The notes beneath the pieces were generated by a model, which did no database searches, had not been told where the DNA came from, and was given only the letters and a program-made list of their open reading frames with translations. A stretch of DNA of 64,000 nucleotides from Melioribacteraceae bacterium (GTDB lineage: Bacteria; Bacteroidota; Ignavibacteria; Ignavibacteriales; Melioribacteraceae): assembly GCA_035362835.1 (NCBI GenBank), contig DAOSDY010000001.1, forward strand, positions 496,001-560,000. The letters run 5' to 3'. The position numbers and the translations under genes were made by a program. The number at the start of each line of letters is the position of its first letter. The stretch's first letter is position 1. This document shows positions 42,058-50,913 of this stretch, in pieces.

Positions 42058-44739
42058 TTAGAAAGAAAACTCGAAACCGAATTCAATTCTTCTCGGTTCA
42101 CCGTAATTCCAGGGATATCTTAAATATTCTTCAACAGTATTGAGCCGGTTCGGATCCGCACTGATATTTCTTCCTTCGGTAGTATAGTCGGCTTTTCCTG
42201 TATCACCGAACACATTCACAACAACCCTGCTATCAAGAAGATTAAATACTCTTAAAAATGATGTGATATTTAATCCGCCTATTTGAAAAGTCTTATGGAG
42301 TCTCAGGTCCATCTGGAACTGAGTTGGCCTTCTTCTGCTGTTACGCTGAAGACCGGATGTTATTCCTCTATCGGCAGTATATTGGGTAATTGACGGAGTA
42401 TAAGGAAGTCCTGAACCGTATCTGGCAATTGTTGAAATTCCCCAATCCTCCTGACCAACATAAAGAGAGAAATTCAACATATGGCTCTGATCCCAATCGA
42501 GAGGTATAAGGTATAAAGTCGGTTCGTTGTTACCAAGCTGTGAGTTGAATTCATCTTCGGGAGACGAATTGCTTCCTTCAGCAACCTGGTAAGTGTAATT
42601 CAAATCGACCGAAAAATAATTAGAATAACGTTTGGAGATGTTAAGAGTAATTCCCTTAACATTCGAGTAATCTTTGTTTATATAAGAGGAATATGTTACG
42701 AGGTTTCTCGTTGCTGTTAAAGGACCTGCGGTAATCCAGTTTCTGATATCCCTGTAGAATCCTGTAAACTCCATCGAAAAGTTTTCGAAAAATTCCTGTT
42801 TAAATCCTAGTTCATACATTGTTGTGCTCTGAGGTTCAAGATCAGGATTACCATAGACACCGTAACCATTACCGGTATTCGGGACATAATACGGTCCTCT
42901 GTTAAACAGGTATTGAAATGTAGGAACCTGTAAAAACTGACCGTATGAAAAGTGAAGCACACCTTTATCGCTTATAGGATATGCAATTCCGAATCGGGGT
43001 CCGAGAGACCACTTTGCTGTTGCATTTTTATAGAAATAGGGTTCCCGTTCCGCAAGAGTAAGATTTGCAAGCTCGGACCGTAAAGGAAGATTGATATTCG
43101 GATCTGTCGGATCGACGAGAACTTTACCTCTGGAATCGAAGTAATCGAGACGGAGGCCGATATTTATAATGACGCTTTCAAATTCGATCTTATCCTGAAT
43201 ATAAGCAGAGAGCTCAACAGGAGTTGCGCTGTACTTGGTTCTGTTAGGTGTATTCTCTTCGGGTATGGAAGGAATAAACGGTTCAACTTCAATATTATTG
43301 ACGCGGAGGGGCTCTAGGTTGAAATCATCAAAACGGAGATCGTGAAGTCTTCCTTCGATACCGAATTTAATAAGGTGGTTTTCGCTGATCTGGCTTGTAT
43401 AGTCGAGTTTACCGATAAGTGTTTCGGTCTTTCTGTAGAACCGGTGATTATTAGTACCCTGAGTTACGAAAGCATAAGAAACTGTTCTAAGAGAATTAGG
43501 ATGCATGTAACGTGAATCAAAAGGATCCTCGTACAGATACTCTTCAAAATCCTTTTGGAATTTCGAGAGCTTAAGTGTGTAGAAAGCTTTGCCTGAAATT
43601 GTATGGGTCATAGTAAACGTAGCATTGTAGCTTTCTGCAAACTTGTTTACATCACCTGCCGGATTCCATTTAAAGAAATGATTATAATCTTTGTAGTTCT
43701 CTTTTGAATAAAGGACTTCCGCATTGAACTTAAAATTTGATGACGCGTACCAACTCAAATTCGCCTGACCGATAAAACGCTTGGACCAGTTCATGGCAGT
43801 CAGTTCACCGCTGCCCGCAGTAGAATCGGGATTAAAATTATTATAACCGTAAAGATATCCGTCGTCGTAAACATAACGGCCGTTAACAAAAAGAGTAAGG
43901 GCATTATCAGTAAAAGGAATAGGCCCGCTTAAACTTGCCTGAAGATTATAATTTGCGAGAGGATTGATCTTATCGATTCCAACAAAATAATCTTTGAAGT
44001 TACTTAGATAGTCGCTCGAATAAATTTTAATATCGGTATTATAAGAACGTCCGCCTTCTTTTGTAACGGTGTTAACGATACCGGAAAGAGCCTGTCCGAA
44101 TTCGGCATTAAAGGTTCCGCTAATAACCTGCAGCTCCTGAACACTTGAATTATCGATATCGATACCGCGGCTGTTATCGTAAGCATCGGTAATAGAGATA
44201 CCGTTCACCCAGTAAGCAATTTCCGAAGAGCGTCCGCCGCGTATATGAAATTCGCCACCGGCTCCCCTTGTAACGCCGGCCTGAAGCTGAAGAACGTCGT
44301 TAATCTCTGCTACCGGGAGGTTTTTAATTTCGTCGGATGTAACGCGTGCCTGGCTCGAAGTTACGTCTTTTTGAATTCTATCGATTCCGCCCTGAACAAC
44401 AATAGTTCCGAGTTCAACTGTAGTTTCTTCGAGAACCGCATCCTGATTTGTTGTAAGGTCGATCGATATCTGAACGTTTTGCACAACAACTGACTGAAAA
44501 CCGATGTACTGGAATTTTACATTATACTTTCCCGGAGGAATGTTAAGGATAACATATTTCCCATCCAGATCTGTGGCCGCACCGATAGTAGTTCCCTCCA
44601 GAGTTATATTAACAAACGGAAGGGGTTCACCGGTTTTTTTATCGGTTACTTTACCAGTCAGTTTTCCCGTAGTACCCGCATAGACAAGACTGAAACTGAA
44701 AATAACCGACACAAAGAAGATAGAAAGAAACCTCTTCAT
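42058..44739 (-). CDS. TonB-dependent receptor (second module)
   Basis: 893 residues. Signal peptide ends LVYAG; CarboxypepD_reg domain about 22-110 (GKLTGKVTDKKTGEPLPFVN, KYVILNIPPGKYNVKFQYIGF); plug domain (FHIRGGRSSEIAYWVNGIS, VISGTFNAEFGQALSGIVN); barrel ending RRIEFGFEFSF. GGGAG precedes the ATG. It resembles the receptor at 17240-20107 more than the galactan one. Behind it come the large surface protein, PorV-family protein and starch-binding-like protein, so alpha-glucan oligosaccharides are the likely cargo. Confidence 0.92.
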   Translation of the reverse strand: MKRFLSIFFVSVIFSFSLVYAGTTGKLTGKVTDKKTGEPLPFVNITLEGTTIGAATDLDGKYVILNIPPGKYNVKFQYIGFQSVVVQNVQISIDLTTNQDAVLEETTVELGTIVVQGGIDRIQKDVTSSQARVTSDEIKNLPVAEINDVLQLQAGVTRGAGGEFHIRGGRSSEIAYWVNGISITDAYDNSRGIDIDNSSVQELQVISGTFNAEFGQALSGIVNTVTKEGGRSYNTDIKIYSSDYLSNFKDYFVGIDKINPLANYNLQASLSGPIPFTDNALTLFVNGRYVYDDGYLYGYNNFNPDSTAGSGELTAMNWSKRFIGQANLSWYASSNFKFNAEVLYSKENYKDYNHFFKWNPAGDVNKFAESYNATFTMTHTISGKAFYTLKLSKFQKDFEEYLYEDPFDSRYMHPNSLRTVSYAFVTQGTNNHRFYRKTETLIGKLDYTSQISENHLIKFGIEGRLHDLRFDDFNLEPLRVNNIEVEPFIPSIPEENTPNRTKYSATPVELSAYIQDKIEFESVIINIGLRLDYFDSRGKVLVDPTDPNINLPLRSELANLTLAEREPYFYKNATAKWSLGPRFGIAYPISDKGVLHFSYGQFLQVPTFQYLFNRGPYYVPNTGNGYGVYGNPDLEPQSTTMYELGFKQEFFENFSMEFTGFYRDIRNWITAGPLTATRNLVTYSSYINKDYSNVKGITLNISKRYSNYFSVDLNYTYQVAEGSNSSPEDEFNSQLGNNEPTLYLIPLDWDQSHMLNFSLYVGQEDWGISTIARYGSGLPYTPSITQYTADRGITSGLQRNSRRRPTQFQMDLRLHKTFQIGGLNITSFLRVFNLLDSRVVVNVFGDTGKADYTTEGRNISADPNRLNTVEEYLRYPWNYGEPRRIEFGFEFSF

Positions 44740-44777
44740 AGTGTACTCCCATTAAGAATATTTAAAATAACAAAAGC

Positions 44778-46457
44778 CTACAGCCCGGATTCAATGCCGG
44801 CTGCCGCTAATAATTTCTCGTTGATTGAGATACTGATTTTGCTTTTTATTTTATTTATATGCGCTTCTACTATTTCCTTCGATTTCTCTTTTTTCAAAAG
44901 TCTAAGAGCATCATTACGAACGGCGGAATATTCTTTCGGACTGCCATCAACTTTTTCTATTACCCTGAAAATACCATGATAATTCTGGATCATAACCGGT
45001 CCAACAATAGAACCGAGCGGGGAATTCCACAAAACATCCTTTAACTGACCGAATTTCTCAATTTCAGATAACTCAATAATCCCGTTATTAGAAGCAGACC
45101 ATTCTCTCAAAGAGTATTGCCGGGCTAAAGAACCAAAATCCTCCCCTTTACCGATCCGGGCAATCAAGTCGGCTGCAACTGTTGAATCATTCACGATTAT
45201 TTCCTGAATGCTGATTTTAGGGGAAGTCATGAAATAGACCAGATTATCATTATAGAATTTATTTATTACAGAATCAGGGAAATTCGCGTTATTACTTATT
45301 TCCAATCTTTTATATTTGAGAAAAAGATTCCCCTTATATTTCTTCAAAGTAGATAAAACCTCTGGATCCCTATCGTATCTCTTCTTAACGGCAATATCGA
45401 AAAGCAGATCCTGAAGAACTAAACCTTTGAGAACAGTTTTAAGATTTTCAATAGAGGTTATTTTATCCCGATGAAAATAAGGAATATCATTCAGCCGCTG
45501 AACCGTCTCCCCGGCTGAATAAGTCCTTTCACCGTACTTAAGTAGAATAGAGGAATAATCAATTACTTCATTCTTTTCCGCTTTATCGGCATCAGAATAT
45601 CTAAAATTATCGTAAATAAGTCCAAGCATTTTTTCGTTAATATCTACTTTTTTCTGATCATAAATTGAATTAATAAATTCCCATTCGGCCGGTTTTTTCT
45701 TTCTTATTTTTACAACACGTTCCATGTGGGCTTTTTTTCTTAGAAATTCGTCTTCTGTGATTAAGGGCTGCGGAATCCTGTCTTCAAGTTTGATGATACT
45801 GAAACCGTACCGGGTTTTAACCGGTGCTGAAATTTCACCGGGTTTAAGTGAATAAGCCGCATCTTCAAAGTCGGGATCCATATCACCCCAGGAAAAATAA
45901 CCGAGATAACCGCCGTTAAAAGCCAGGACGGAATCTGTAAAAACCTGTTTTGCCAGCTGATTAAAATCCGCACCAGTCTGAAGCAACTGATAAAGACTAT
46001 TTGCCTCATCTTCAGTTTCAGCAAACAAGTGTCTAGCAGCAATTTTCTCCTGGGATTTGTAAAAGGCGTCTCTTATTTCATTATCTGTTACATTGATTCT
46101 CGCGTAAACATCTCTGTCTTTAAGAAAAGCCAGTATGGTCTGTTTTTCGATCCACTTGCTCTCTTTAATAAATTCGGGATTTGATTCGATGGCCGAATTA
46201 TCATCATAATTATTCAGGAGAATTTCATTAATCATATTATTGATGATGGAACGCCTTACAACGATATTATCCTTAATACCGGAAGAAAAAAGATAATCCT
46301 GAAGGCGCTGCTGAAACTCGTAGACCGGAATTGAAATCGAACCGATCTTCGCAATAATCTTTTCAGGTAGCGCTAACTTTTGAGATTTTACTGGTTGGGA
46401 GTCAAATAGAAATGAAATTAAAAACAATACTAAGACAGTGTAAAACTGTTTTGTCAT
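44778..46457 (-). CDS. parvulin-type peptidyl-prolyl isomerase (SurA/PpiC-like)
   Basis: 559 residues from ATG 46457 (a TTG two codons upstream is in frame). Signal peptide ends VKSQ. A SurA-like N-terminal helical region with IAKIGSISIPVYEFQQRL is followed by a PpiC domain (about 140-245: IAARHLFAETEDEAN, GADFNQLAKQV, GGYLGYFSWGDMDPDFEDAA, SAPVKTRYGFSIIKL) and a second, weaker parvulin-like domain near the C-terminus (ISIQEIIVND, GEDFGSLARQYS, GSIVGPVMIQNYHGIFRV). Such proteins chaperone outer-membrane barrels in the periplasm. As first gene of the receptor operon, 38 bases before the receptor, it is probably a dedicated chaperone for these barrels or their large partner. Confidence 0.87.
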   Translation of the reverse strand: MTKQFYTVLVLFLISFLFDSQPVKSQKLALPEKIIAKIGSISIPVYEFQQRLQDYLFSSGIKDNIVVRRSIINNMINEILLNNYDDNSAIESNPEFIKESKWIEKQTILAFLKDRDVYARINVTDNEIRDAFYKSQEKIAARHLFAETEDEANSLYQLLQTGADFNQLAKQVFTDSVLAFNGGYLGYFSWGDMDPDFEDAAYSLKPGEISAPVKTRYGFSIIKLEDRIPQPLITEDEFLRKKAHMERVVKIRKKKPAEWEFINSIYDQKKVDINEKMLGLIYDNFRYSDADKAEKNEVIDYSSILLKYGERTYSAGETVQRLNDIPYFHRDKITSIENLKTVLKGLVLQDLLFDIAVKKRYDRDPEVLSTLKKYKGNLFLKYKRLEISNNANFPDSVINKFYNDNLVYFMTSPKISIQEIIVNDSTVAADLIARIGKGEDFGSLARQYSLREWSASNNGIIELSEIEKFGQLKDVLWNSPLGSIVGPVMIQNYHGIFRVIEKVDGSPKEYSAVRNDALRLLKKEKSKEIVEAHINKIKSKISISINEKLLAAAGIESGL

Positions 46458-46776
46458 ATACAATCTTTCAAAAAAGAGGACTGATTAAACCGCGGTGAAA
46501 GATTTACCCAAAGGATATACTTATTCTATTATAGTTCTCTAATCCCGGCTTAAAATTACAAAAACCTTCTATTAAAAATCAACTTAATTGAAGTGTTAAG
46601 AACGGGCAATTATAAATGAAACAGGTATGAAATCCGGTATCATAAATTATAGCACTAATAGAAAATTCAACCGGCGGAAAGAAAAATCCAGCGACAAGGA
46701 AATAAACCGTTTATGTGAAAATTAAGCGATAATTACTTATAATTATAATTGAAAGAATGAAAAAGATTCTCAAAGT
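46458..46776. promoter_or_regulatory. divergent control region of the LacI regulator and the receptor operon
   Basis: 319 bases, AT-rich, with no gene. It contains the candidate LacI-type operator at 46702-46714, an 8-bp palindrome ACCGCGGT at 46489-46496, and on the minus strand TATCCTTTG, one base off the TAnnTTTG spacing. Both promoters must lie here. Confidence 0.6.
46702..46714. promoter_or_regulatory. candidate LacI-family operator
   Basis: ATAAACCGTTTAT is a 13-base palindrome, perfect except for its unpaired centre, and contains AACCGTTT, which fits the AAnCGnTT core of LacI-family operators. It lies 62 bases before the LacI gene and about 245 bases before the PPIase gene. Confidence 0.6.
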
Positions 46777-47805
46777 ATGCGTCCCAAACTGGTTACATTA
46801 AATGATATAGCAAAGAAAATAGGCGTATCGATAATAACAGTATCGAAGGCGCTGCGGGACCACCCCGACATTTCCGAAAGTACAGCCAGATTAGTAAAGA
46901 AAACGGCCGACGAGCTCGGCTACTCGCCAAATTTCATGGCCCGGAATCTTGCATCGAAGAAATCGAATTCAATCGGCGTAGTATTACCCCAGATTGCTCA
47001 TCATTTTTTCAGCACACTTATGAATGACATTTACGATTATGCTATTGAGAAGAATTACCAGGTCTTTCTAACTGTTTCCCAGGAAAACGCCGAGATGCAA
47101 AAAAAACAGATTGAGACCCTCCTTTCTATGAGAGTGGACGGATTGATCATTTCGATATCACAGGACACTTCCAACTTTGGAATATTTAAGAACGCCCTCG
47201 ACCGTCAGATTCCAATGGTTTTTATGGACCGGATACCTGACTTGCCGAGCTGCAATAAAGTAACAGTTGACGATAAAAAGGGCGCATTCCACGCAATTGA
47301 TCACGTCGTTAATCTGGGCTACCGCCGGATCGCTCACTTCGCCGGTTATTCGAATATTAATATAGGGCGCGACAGACTCGAAGGATTCAAGAACGCTATG
47401 CAATTCCACGGACTTGAGATAAACAACGACTGGATAATAGAAGGAGACTACGAAGAGAAGCACGGATATGATTCGTTCATGAAATTGTATCACGAGAAAA
47501 ATCTACCCGATCTTATTCTTGCGGTTACATTTCCGGTGGCAATCGGAATTTATTCCGCCGCGAAGGAAGTAGGATTAAAAATTCCTGACGATATCGACCT
47601 GATCTGCTTCGGCAATTCGCCCGTTCAGGAATTCCTCTCCCCGCCATTAAGCTGTATAAATCAGCCGACCGATCTGCTGGCTAAGAGATCGATGGACCTG
47701 CTTCTTGAGAACATCGACAAACCGGAATCCTTTGAACATCAGAATATAGTTATCGATACGGAATTGATCTTGCGCGGCACATGCATCAATTATAACAGAG
47801 GATAG
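46777..47805 (+). CDS. LacI-family transcriptional regulator
   Basis: 342 residues. The N-terminal helix-turn-helix (VTLNDIAKKIGVSIITVSKALRDHPDIS) and hinge (LGYSPNFMARNLASKKSNSIGVVLP) are standard for LacI/GalR. The periplasmic-binding-protein-like effector domain follows (RVDGLIISIS, VDDKKGAFHAIDHVVNLGYRRIAHFAG, ICFGNSPVQEFLSPPLSCI) at normal length. It would bind a sugar signal from the divergent PPIase/receptor/starch-binding operon and repress or activate that operon through the operator between them. Effector unknown; an alpha-glucan product such as maltose is a guess from context. Confidence 0.95.
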   Translation: MRPKLVTLNDIAKKIGVSIITVSKALRDHPDISESTARLVKKTADELGYSPNFMARNLASKKSNSIGVVLPQIAHHFFSTLMNDIYDYAIEKNYQVFLTVSQENAEMQKKQIETLLSMRVDGLIISISQDTSNFGIFKNALDRQIPMVFMDRIPDLPSCNKVTVDDKKGAFHAIDHVVNLGYRRIAHFAGYSNINIGRDRLEGFKNAMQFHGLEINNDWIIEGDYEEKHGYDSFMKLYHEKNLPDLILAVTFPVAIGIYSAAKEVGLKIPDDIDLICFGNSPVQEFLSPPLSCINQPTDLLAKRSMDLLLENIDKPESFEHQNIVIDTELILRGTCINYNRG

Positions 47806-47906
47806 AAATATTCGTCCGGATTTTATTTCTTCCTATTCTTATTTCAATTCTTGGATTATAAAATTCCGTCAGCTAATTTTCGAACTGATTAATTTACAGA
47901 ATCAGA

Positions 47907-48809
47907 ATGGATCTGAAAGAAAAAGCCCTTAGACGTCTTAAAGACCTTAGAAAGACCGCGGAGAAATCAGGATTAAGCCTCTCCGGAATTGATACGAAAG
48001 AATTTAATCACGAGTTTACTGCGATTGCCGGGAAAGAAAGGATTAAAGTTCAGGTCTACTTCGGAAAGAAAGGTTTGAAAACGGTTCTTCAGGGGGATTT
48101 AAAATCCGGACTTTACTTCAGACTCAAAGAACTGCTTATTGATCAGGTGAGTTTAAATCTGGCAGAACAGGAAAAGAAGGAACCGGAAGAATATATCGGT
48201 ACAGATGAAGTGGGAAAAGGCGATTTCTTCGGTCCGCTTGTAGTCGCGGCTGTTTATACAGATCCCGGTACAAGGGAAAAATTAAAGAGGATCGGTGTTA
48301 GGGACAGCAAGGAGATCGGTGATCTACAGATTCTTCAGCTTGCAAGGGAAATTAAAGAGATAACACAAGACAGATTTGAGGTTGTGTTAATAAGTCCATC
48401 AAAATACAACGACCTTTACGGAAAACTGAAAAATTTAAATCAGCTTTTAAACTGGGCGCATTCTAAAGCAATCGACAATCTGCTCGATAATACAGAGTGC
48501 AAATATGTAATAACGGATAAGTTCAGCAGAAAGGATCTGGATGTTTCAACTTTGTCCGCACATGCGGATGTTGAATTTGTTCAGGAGACAAAAGCCGAGA
48601 GATTTACAGGAGTAGCGGCAGCATCAATTATTGCCCGGGGCGCATTTCTTGAGTGGTTTGATCAGCAGGCAAAGAAAGGATACCGGATTCCCAAAGGCGC
48701 CTCGTTAGAGGTTGAAGATTACGCAAAAAAGCTGCTGAAGAAAATCGGTCCTGAAAAATTCGATCAGCTTGTAAAAAAACATTTTAAGACGTACAATAAA
48801 ATCTTGTAA
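47907..48809 (+). CDS. rnhC: ribonuclease HIII
   Basis: 300 residues. The N-terminal TBP-like substrate-binding domain (about 1-90) precedes the catalytic domain starting GTD100-E101-VGKGDFFGPLVVAA, which is the RNase HIII signature; the RDSKE and ITDKFSRKDLD motifs and the VAAASIIARGAFLEWFD block complete the type 2 RNase H active site. It removes RNA from RNA-DNA hybrids in the cytoplasm. It lies between the LacI gene and pfkA and is not linked to the glycan loci. RNase HIII instead of, or beside, RNase HII is patchy in this group. Confidence 0.93.
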   Translation: MDLKEKALRRLKDLRKTAEKSGLSLSGIDTKEFNHEFTAIAGKERIKVQVYFGKKGLKTVLQGDLKSGLYFRLKELLIDQVSLNLAEQEKKEPEEYIGTDEVGKGDFFGPLVVAAVYTDPGTREKLKRIGVRDSKEIGDLQILQLAREIKEITQDRFEVVLISPSKYNDLYGKLKNLNQLLNWAHSKAIDNLLDNTECKYVITDKFSRKDLDVSTLSAHADVEFVQETKAERFTGVAAASIIARGAFLEWFDQQAKKGYRIPKGASLEVEDYAKKLLKKIGPEKFDQLVKKHFKTYNKIL

Positions 48810-48849
48810 CTATTTTAATAACACTTAAAAAATATTTCGGGGATGAAAA

Positions 48850-49953
48850 TTGACTCGATCAAAAGTTAAAAGAATCGGAATACTTACCGGAGGCGGGGAC
48901 TGTCCAGGACTGAATGCTGTGATAAGAGGAGTAGCCAAACCGGCTCACGATAACGGGCTAAGCGTAATCGGAATCCTGGACGGATTCGAAGGACTTGTGG
49001 AAGGAAAAGCCATTGAATTATACAACCGGGATGTTTCCGGAATCCTGGCTAAAGGAGGAACGATACTCGGATCCTCGAATAAAGGGGACCCGTTCCACTG
49101 GCCGGAAGAAGTGAACGGCAAGATCAAAATTGTAGACCGTTCCAAAGACGCTCTTAAAAACTATCTGGCATGGGACCTTGATGCGATCGTGGCAATAGGG
49201 GGCGACGGAACAATGCACATCGCAAATTATCTGAGCGAAATGGGAATGAACATTGTCGGCGTTCCGAAAACCATCGATAACGACCTTGAGGCGACCGATC
49301 AGACTTTCGGACACGACTCGGCAGTCTTTGTTGTAACGGAAGCGTTGGACCGACTTCATACAACAGCTTCGGCACATCACCGTATAATGGTATGCGAAGT
49401 AATGGGAAGATACGCCGGATGGATTGCACTTAACGGTGGCCTAGCAGGCGGAGCGGATATAATTTTAATTCCGGAGCTGCCGTTTAACTGGAATGTTGTT
49501 TACGACCATGTCATGAGGCGCAATATGAAAGGTAAGCGTTTCAGTATTGTCTGTGTAGCTGAAGGAGCCAAACCGAAAGACGGTAAATTGGTTATGAAAG
49601 GAAAGGATATTAAAAGGACTGACCCGATACAACTCGGCGGTATCGGCGAGCTCGTTGCAAAAAGGATAAGCGATAACACCGGACTGGAAACACGGTACAC
49701 AGTACTCGGACATTTACAAAGGGGCGGCAGTCCAACGCCTTACGACCGGATATTATCGACGAAATTCGGAACCAACGCGATTCAGCTGGTCATTAAGAAA
49801 AAATTCGGCAGGATGGTAGCTTTAAAAGGATCGGAGATAAAGAGCGTAAGGATAATTGATGCGATTTCGCACCAGAAACTGGTGAAACCGAACGATCAGG
49901 GGGTTTTAGCGGCACATGCTGTAGGTGTTAGTTTTGGAACTGAAAAATTATAA
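48850..49953 (+). CDS. pfkA: 6-phosphofructokinase
   Basis: 367 residues from a TTG start preceded by GGGGA. It phosphorylates fructose-6-phosphate in glycolysis. Visible motifs: ILTGGGDCPGLNAVIRG, GG-D-G at 117-120, P-K-TIDND at 139-145, a catalytic loop ending MGRYAGW, and LGHLQRGGSP. The two phosphoryl-donor positions read Gly (as in ATP enzymes) and Lys (as in PPi enzymes), the mixed signature of group III PFKs, several of which use ATP. Donor therefore uncertain. It is 40 bases behind rnhC and may be co-transcribed. Confidence 0.93.
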   Translation: MTRSKVKRIGILTGGGDCPGLNAVIRGVAKPAHDNGLSVIGILDGFEGLVEGKAIELYNRDVSGILAKGGTILGSSNKGDPFHWPEEVNGKIKIVDRSKDALKNYLAWDLDAIVAIGGDGTMHIANYLSEMGMNIVGVPKTIDNDLEATDQTFGHDSAVFVVTEALDRLHTTASAHHRIMVCEVMGRYAGWIALNGGLAGGADIILIPELPFNWNVVYDHVMRRNMKGKRFSIVCVAEGAKPKDGKLVMKGKDIKRTDPIQLGGIGELVAKRISDNTGLETRYTVLGHLQRGGSPTPYDRILSTKFGTNAIQLVIKKKFGRMVALKGSEIKSVRIIDAISHQKLVKPNDQGVLAAHAVGVSFGTEKL

Positions 49954-49959
49954 GCGCGC

Positions 49960-49990
49960 TTGTTTCGATTAGGGAATATTACTATTTTTG
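49960..49990 (+). promoter_or_regulatory. Bacteroidetes-type promoter for tRNA-Asp
   Basis: TTG at 49960-49962, 20 bases, then TATTTTTG at 49983-49990, matching the TTG-N19/20-TAnnTTTG consensus of Bacteroidetes housekeeping promoters. The tRNA-Asp gene begins 43 bases later. Confidence 0.6.
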
Positions 49991-50032
49991 TGCGCCAATT
50001 TAACAATTGTCATCTGTTGTTAATTGAAATAA

Positions 50033-50106
50033 GGGGTCGTAGTTCAGTTGGTTAGAACGCCTGCCTGTCACGCAGGAGGTCGCGAGTTCGAGTCTCGTCG
50101 GCCCCG
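50033..50106 (+). tRNA. tRNA-Asp(GUC)
   Basis: A 74-nt tRNA: acceptor GGGGUCG with CGGCCCC and discriminator G at 50106, D-arm AGUUCAGUUGGUUAGAAC, anticodon stem CCUGC with GUC at 50067-50069, GAGGUCGCGAG, T-arm AGUUCGAGUCU. No encoded CCA. A terminator follows at once. Confidence 0.97.
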
Positions 50107-50107
50107 C

Positions 50108-50134
50108 AAAAACCCGCCATATGGCGGGTTTTTT
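50108..50134 (+). terminator. Rho-independent terminator after tRNA-Asp
   Basis: AAACCCGCC-ATAT-GGCGGGTTT, a perfect 9-bp stem followed by a T-run, starting 2 bases after the tRNA. Confidence 0.93.
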
Positions 50135-50166
50135 CATTTATGTAAGAACTGATAATTTAGCTTGGA

Positions 50167-50254
50167 GGTTAGAACGCCACAACCTGGATTGGGGCAGGTT
50201 TACAAAAAAGAGTTGTAGATATAGTGAGGAGCTAATCGGTTGCACAGGAGGTCG
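50167..50254 (+). pseudogene. interrupted partial tRNA-Asp-like relic
   Basis: Two blocks identical to the tRNA-Asp gene occur in the same order: GGTTAGAACGCC (50167-50178; gene 50050-50061) and CAGGAGGTCG (50245-50254; gene 50073-50082). In the gene they are 11 bases apart; here they are 66 apart, so about 55 bases replace the anticodon arm. The insert holds a small hairpin (AACCTG / CAGGTT). The copy has no intact acceptor stem. Confidence 0.5.
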
Positions 50255-50284
50255 TCCCGATTCCAATTAGTTTTGGAATCGGGA
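50255..50284. repeat. perfect 12-bp inverted repeat
   Basis: TCCCGATTCCAA-TTAGTT-TTGGAATCGGGA. An outer pair, ACAGG (50244-50248) with CCTGT near 50292-50296, extends it imperfectly. It directly follows the tRNA-Asp relic and lies past the end of the minus-strand gene 50321-50815. There is no T-run, so it is not a standard terminator. Confidence 0.7.
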
Positions 50285-50320
50285 AGTTTCCCCTGTACGG
50301 ATCTGTCAGGATAGAATATA

Positions 50321-50815
50321 TTAAAGGTCCAGACTGCCGATAAACAGATTCAGGTTGATCCCTATAAAAGATTTCGCTTCATTTAGATTTCCATAAAGCG
50401 CAACACCGATTCCAATAAAACTCCAAAACGAATAGCATAGCCTCCCTTCGAATGCTAATCCGATTGATTTGGATATAACAGATTTTGTAAAAAGGCCTTT
50501 TGATTCATCATACTTAGATTCGCCCAAACCCCCTGAAACGGTAAAATGAATATCACCTGCTTTCTCAATATATCCCAGCAAAAATCCGAACTCCTCAATA
50601 GCGCTTCCAAATACTCCGGTAGCAGCTCCGGCAGCCCGGATGGTTGCAACAACATTATCAACTCTCAAATTTACACCGGCATTCATTCCAAGGTTCATTG
50701 AACTCACACCTACTCCACCGTTGATATAGAAATTAGCCGAGGTTTCATCCTGAGCGGTTAATTCAGATATGCCCGTTATGAATAGAAGTGAAATGATAAG
50801 TGCATAATTTCTCAT
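50321..50815 (-). CDS. small exported protein, likely outer-membrane
   Basis: 164 residues. GGGAG precedes the ATG. Signal peptide ends ELTAQ. The mature part is Gly-rich with alternating hydrophobic strands (NFYINGGVGVSSMNLGMNAGVNLRV, IGIGVALYGNLNEAKSFIGINLNLFIG), which suggests a small beta-barrel or beta-sheet envelope protein. I do not recognise a family. It stands alone between the tRNA-Asp relic and the coiled-coil membrane protein gene. Confidence 0.65.
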   Translation of the reverse strand: MRNYALIISLLFITGISELTAQDETSANFYINGGVGVSSMNLGMNAGVNLRVDNVVATIRAAGAATGVFGSAIEEFGFLLGYIEKAGDIHFTVSGGLGESKYDESKGLFTKSVISKSIGLAFEGRLCYSFWSFIGIGVALYGNLNEAKSFIGINLNLFIGSLDL

Positions 50816-50913
50816 ACATACTCCCGAATTACAGCATTTGATTAAAATAGTTCTACACCAGGAAATAAATTAATTAAGTCCGGAAGTGCGGGGAGAATAA
50901 TTCTCCCCGTTGA

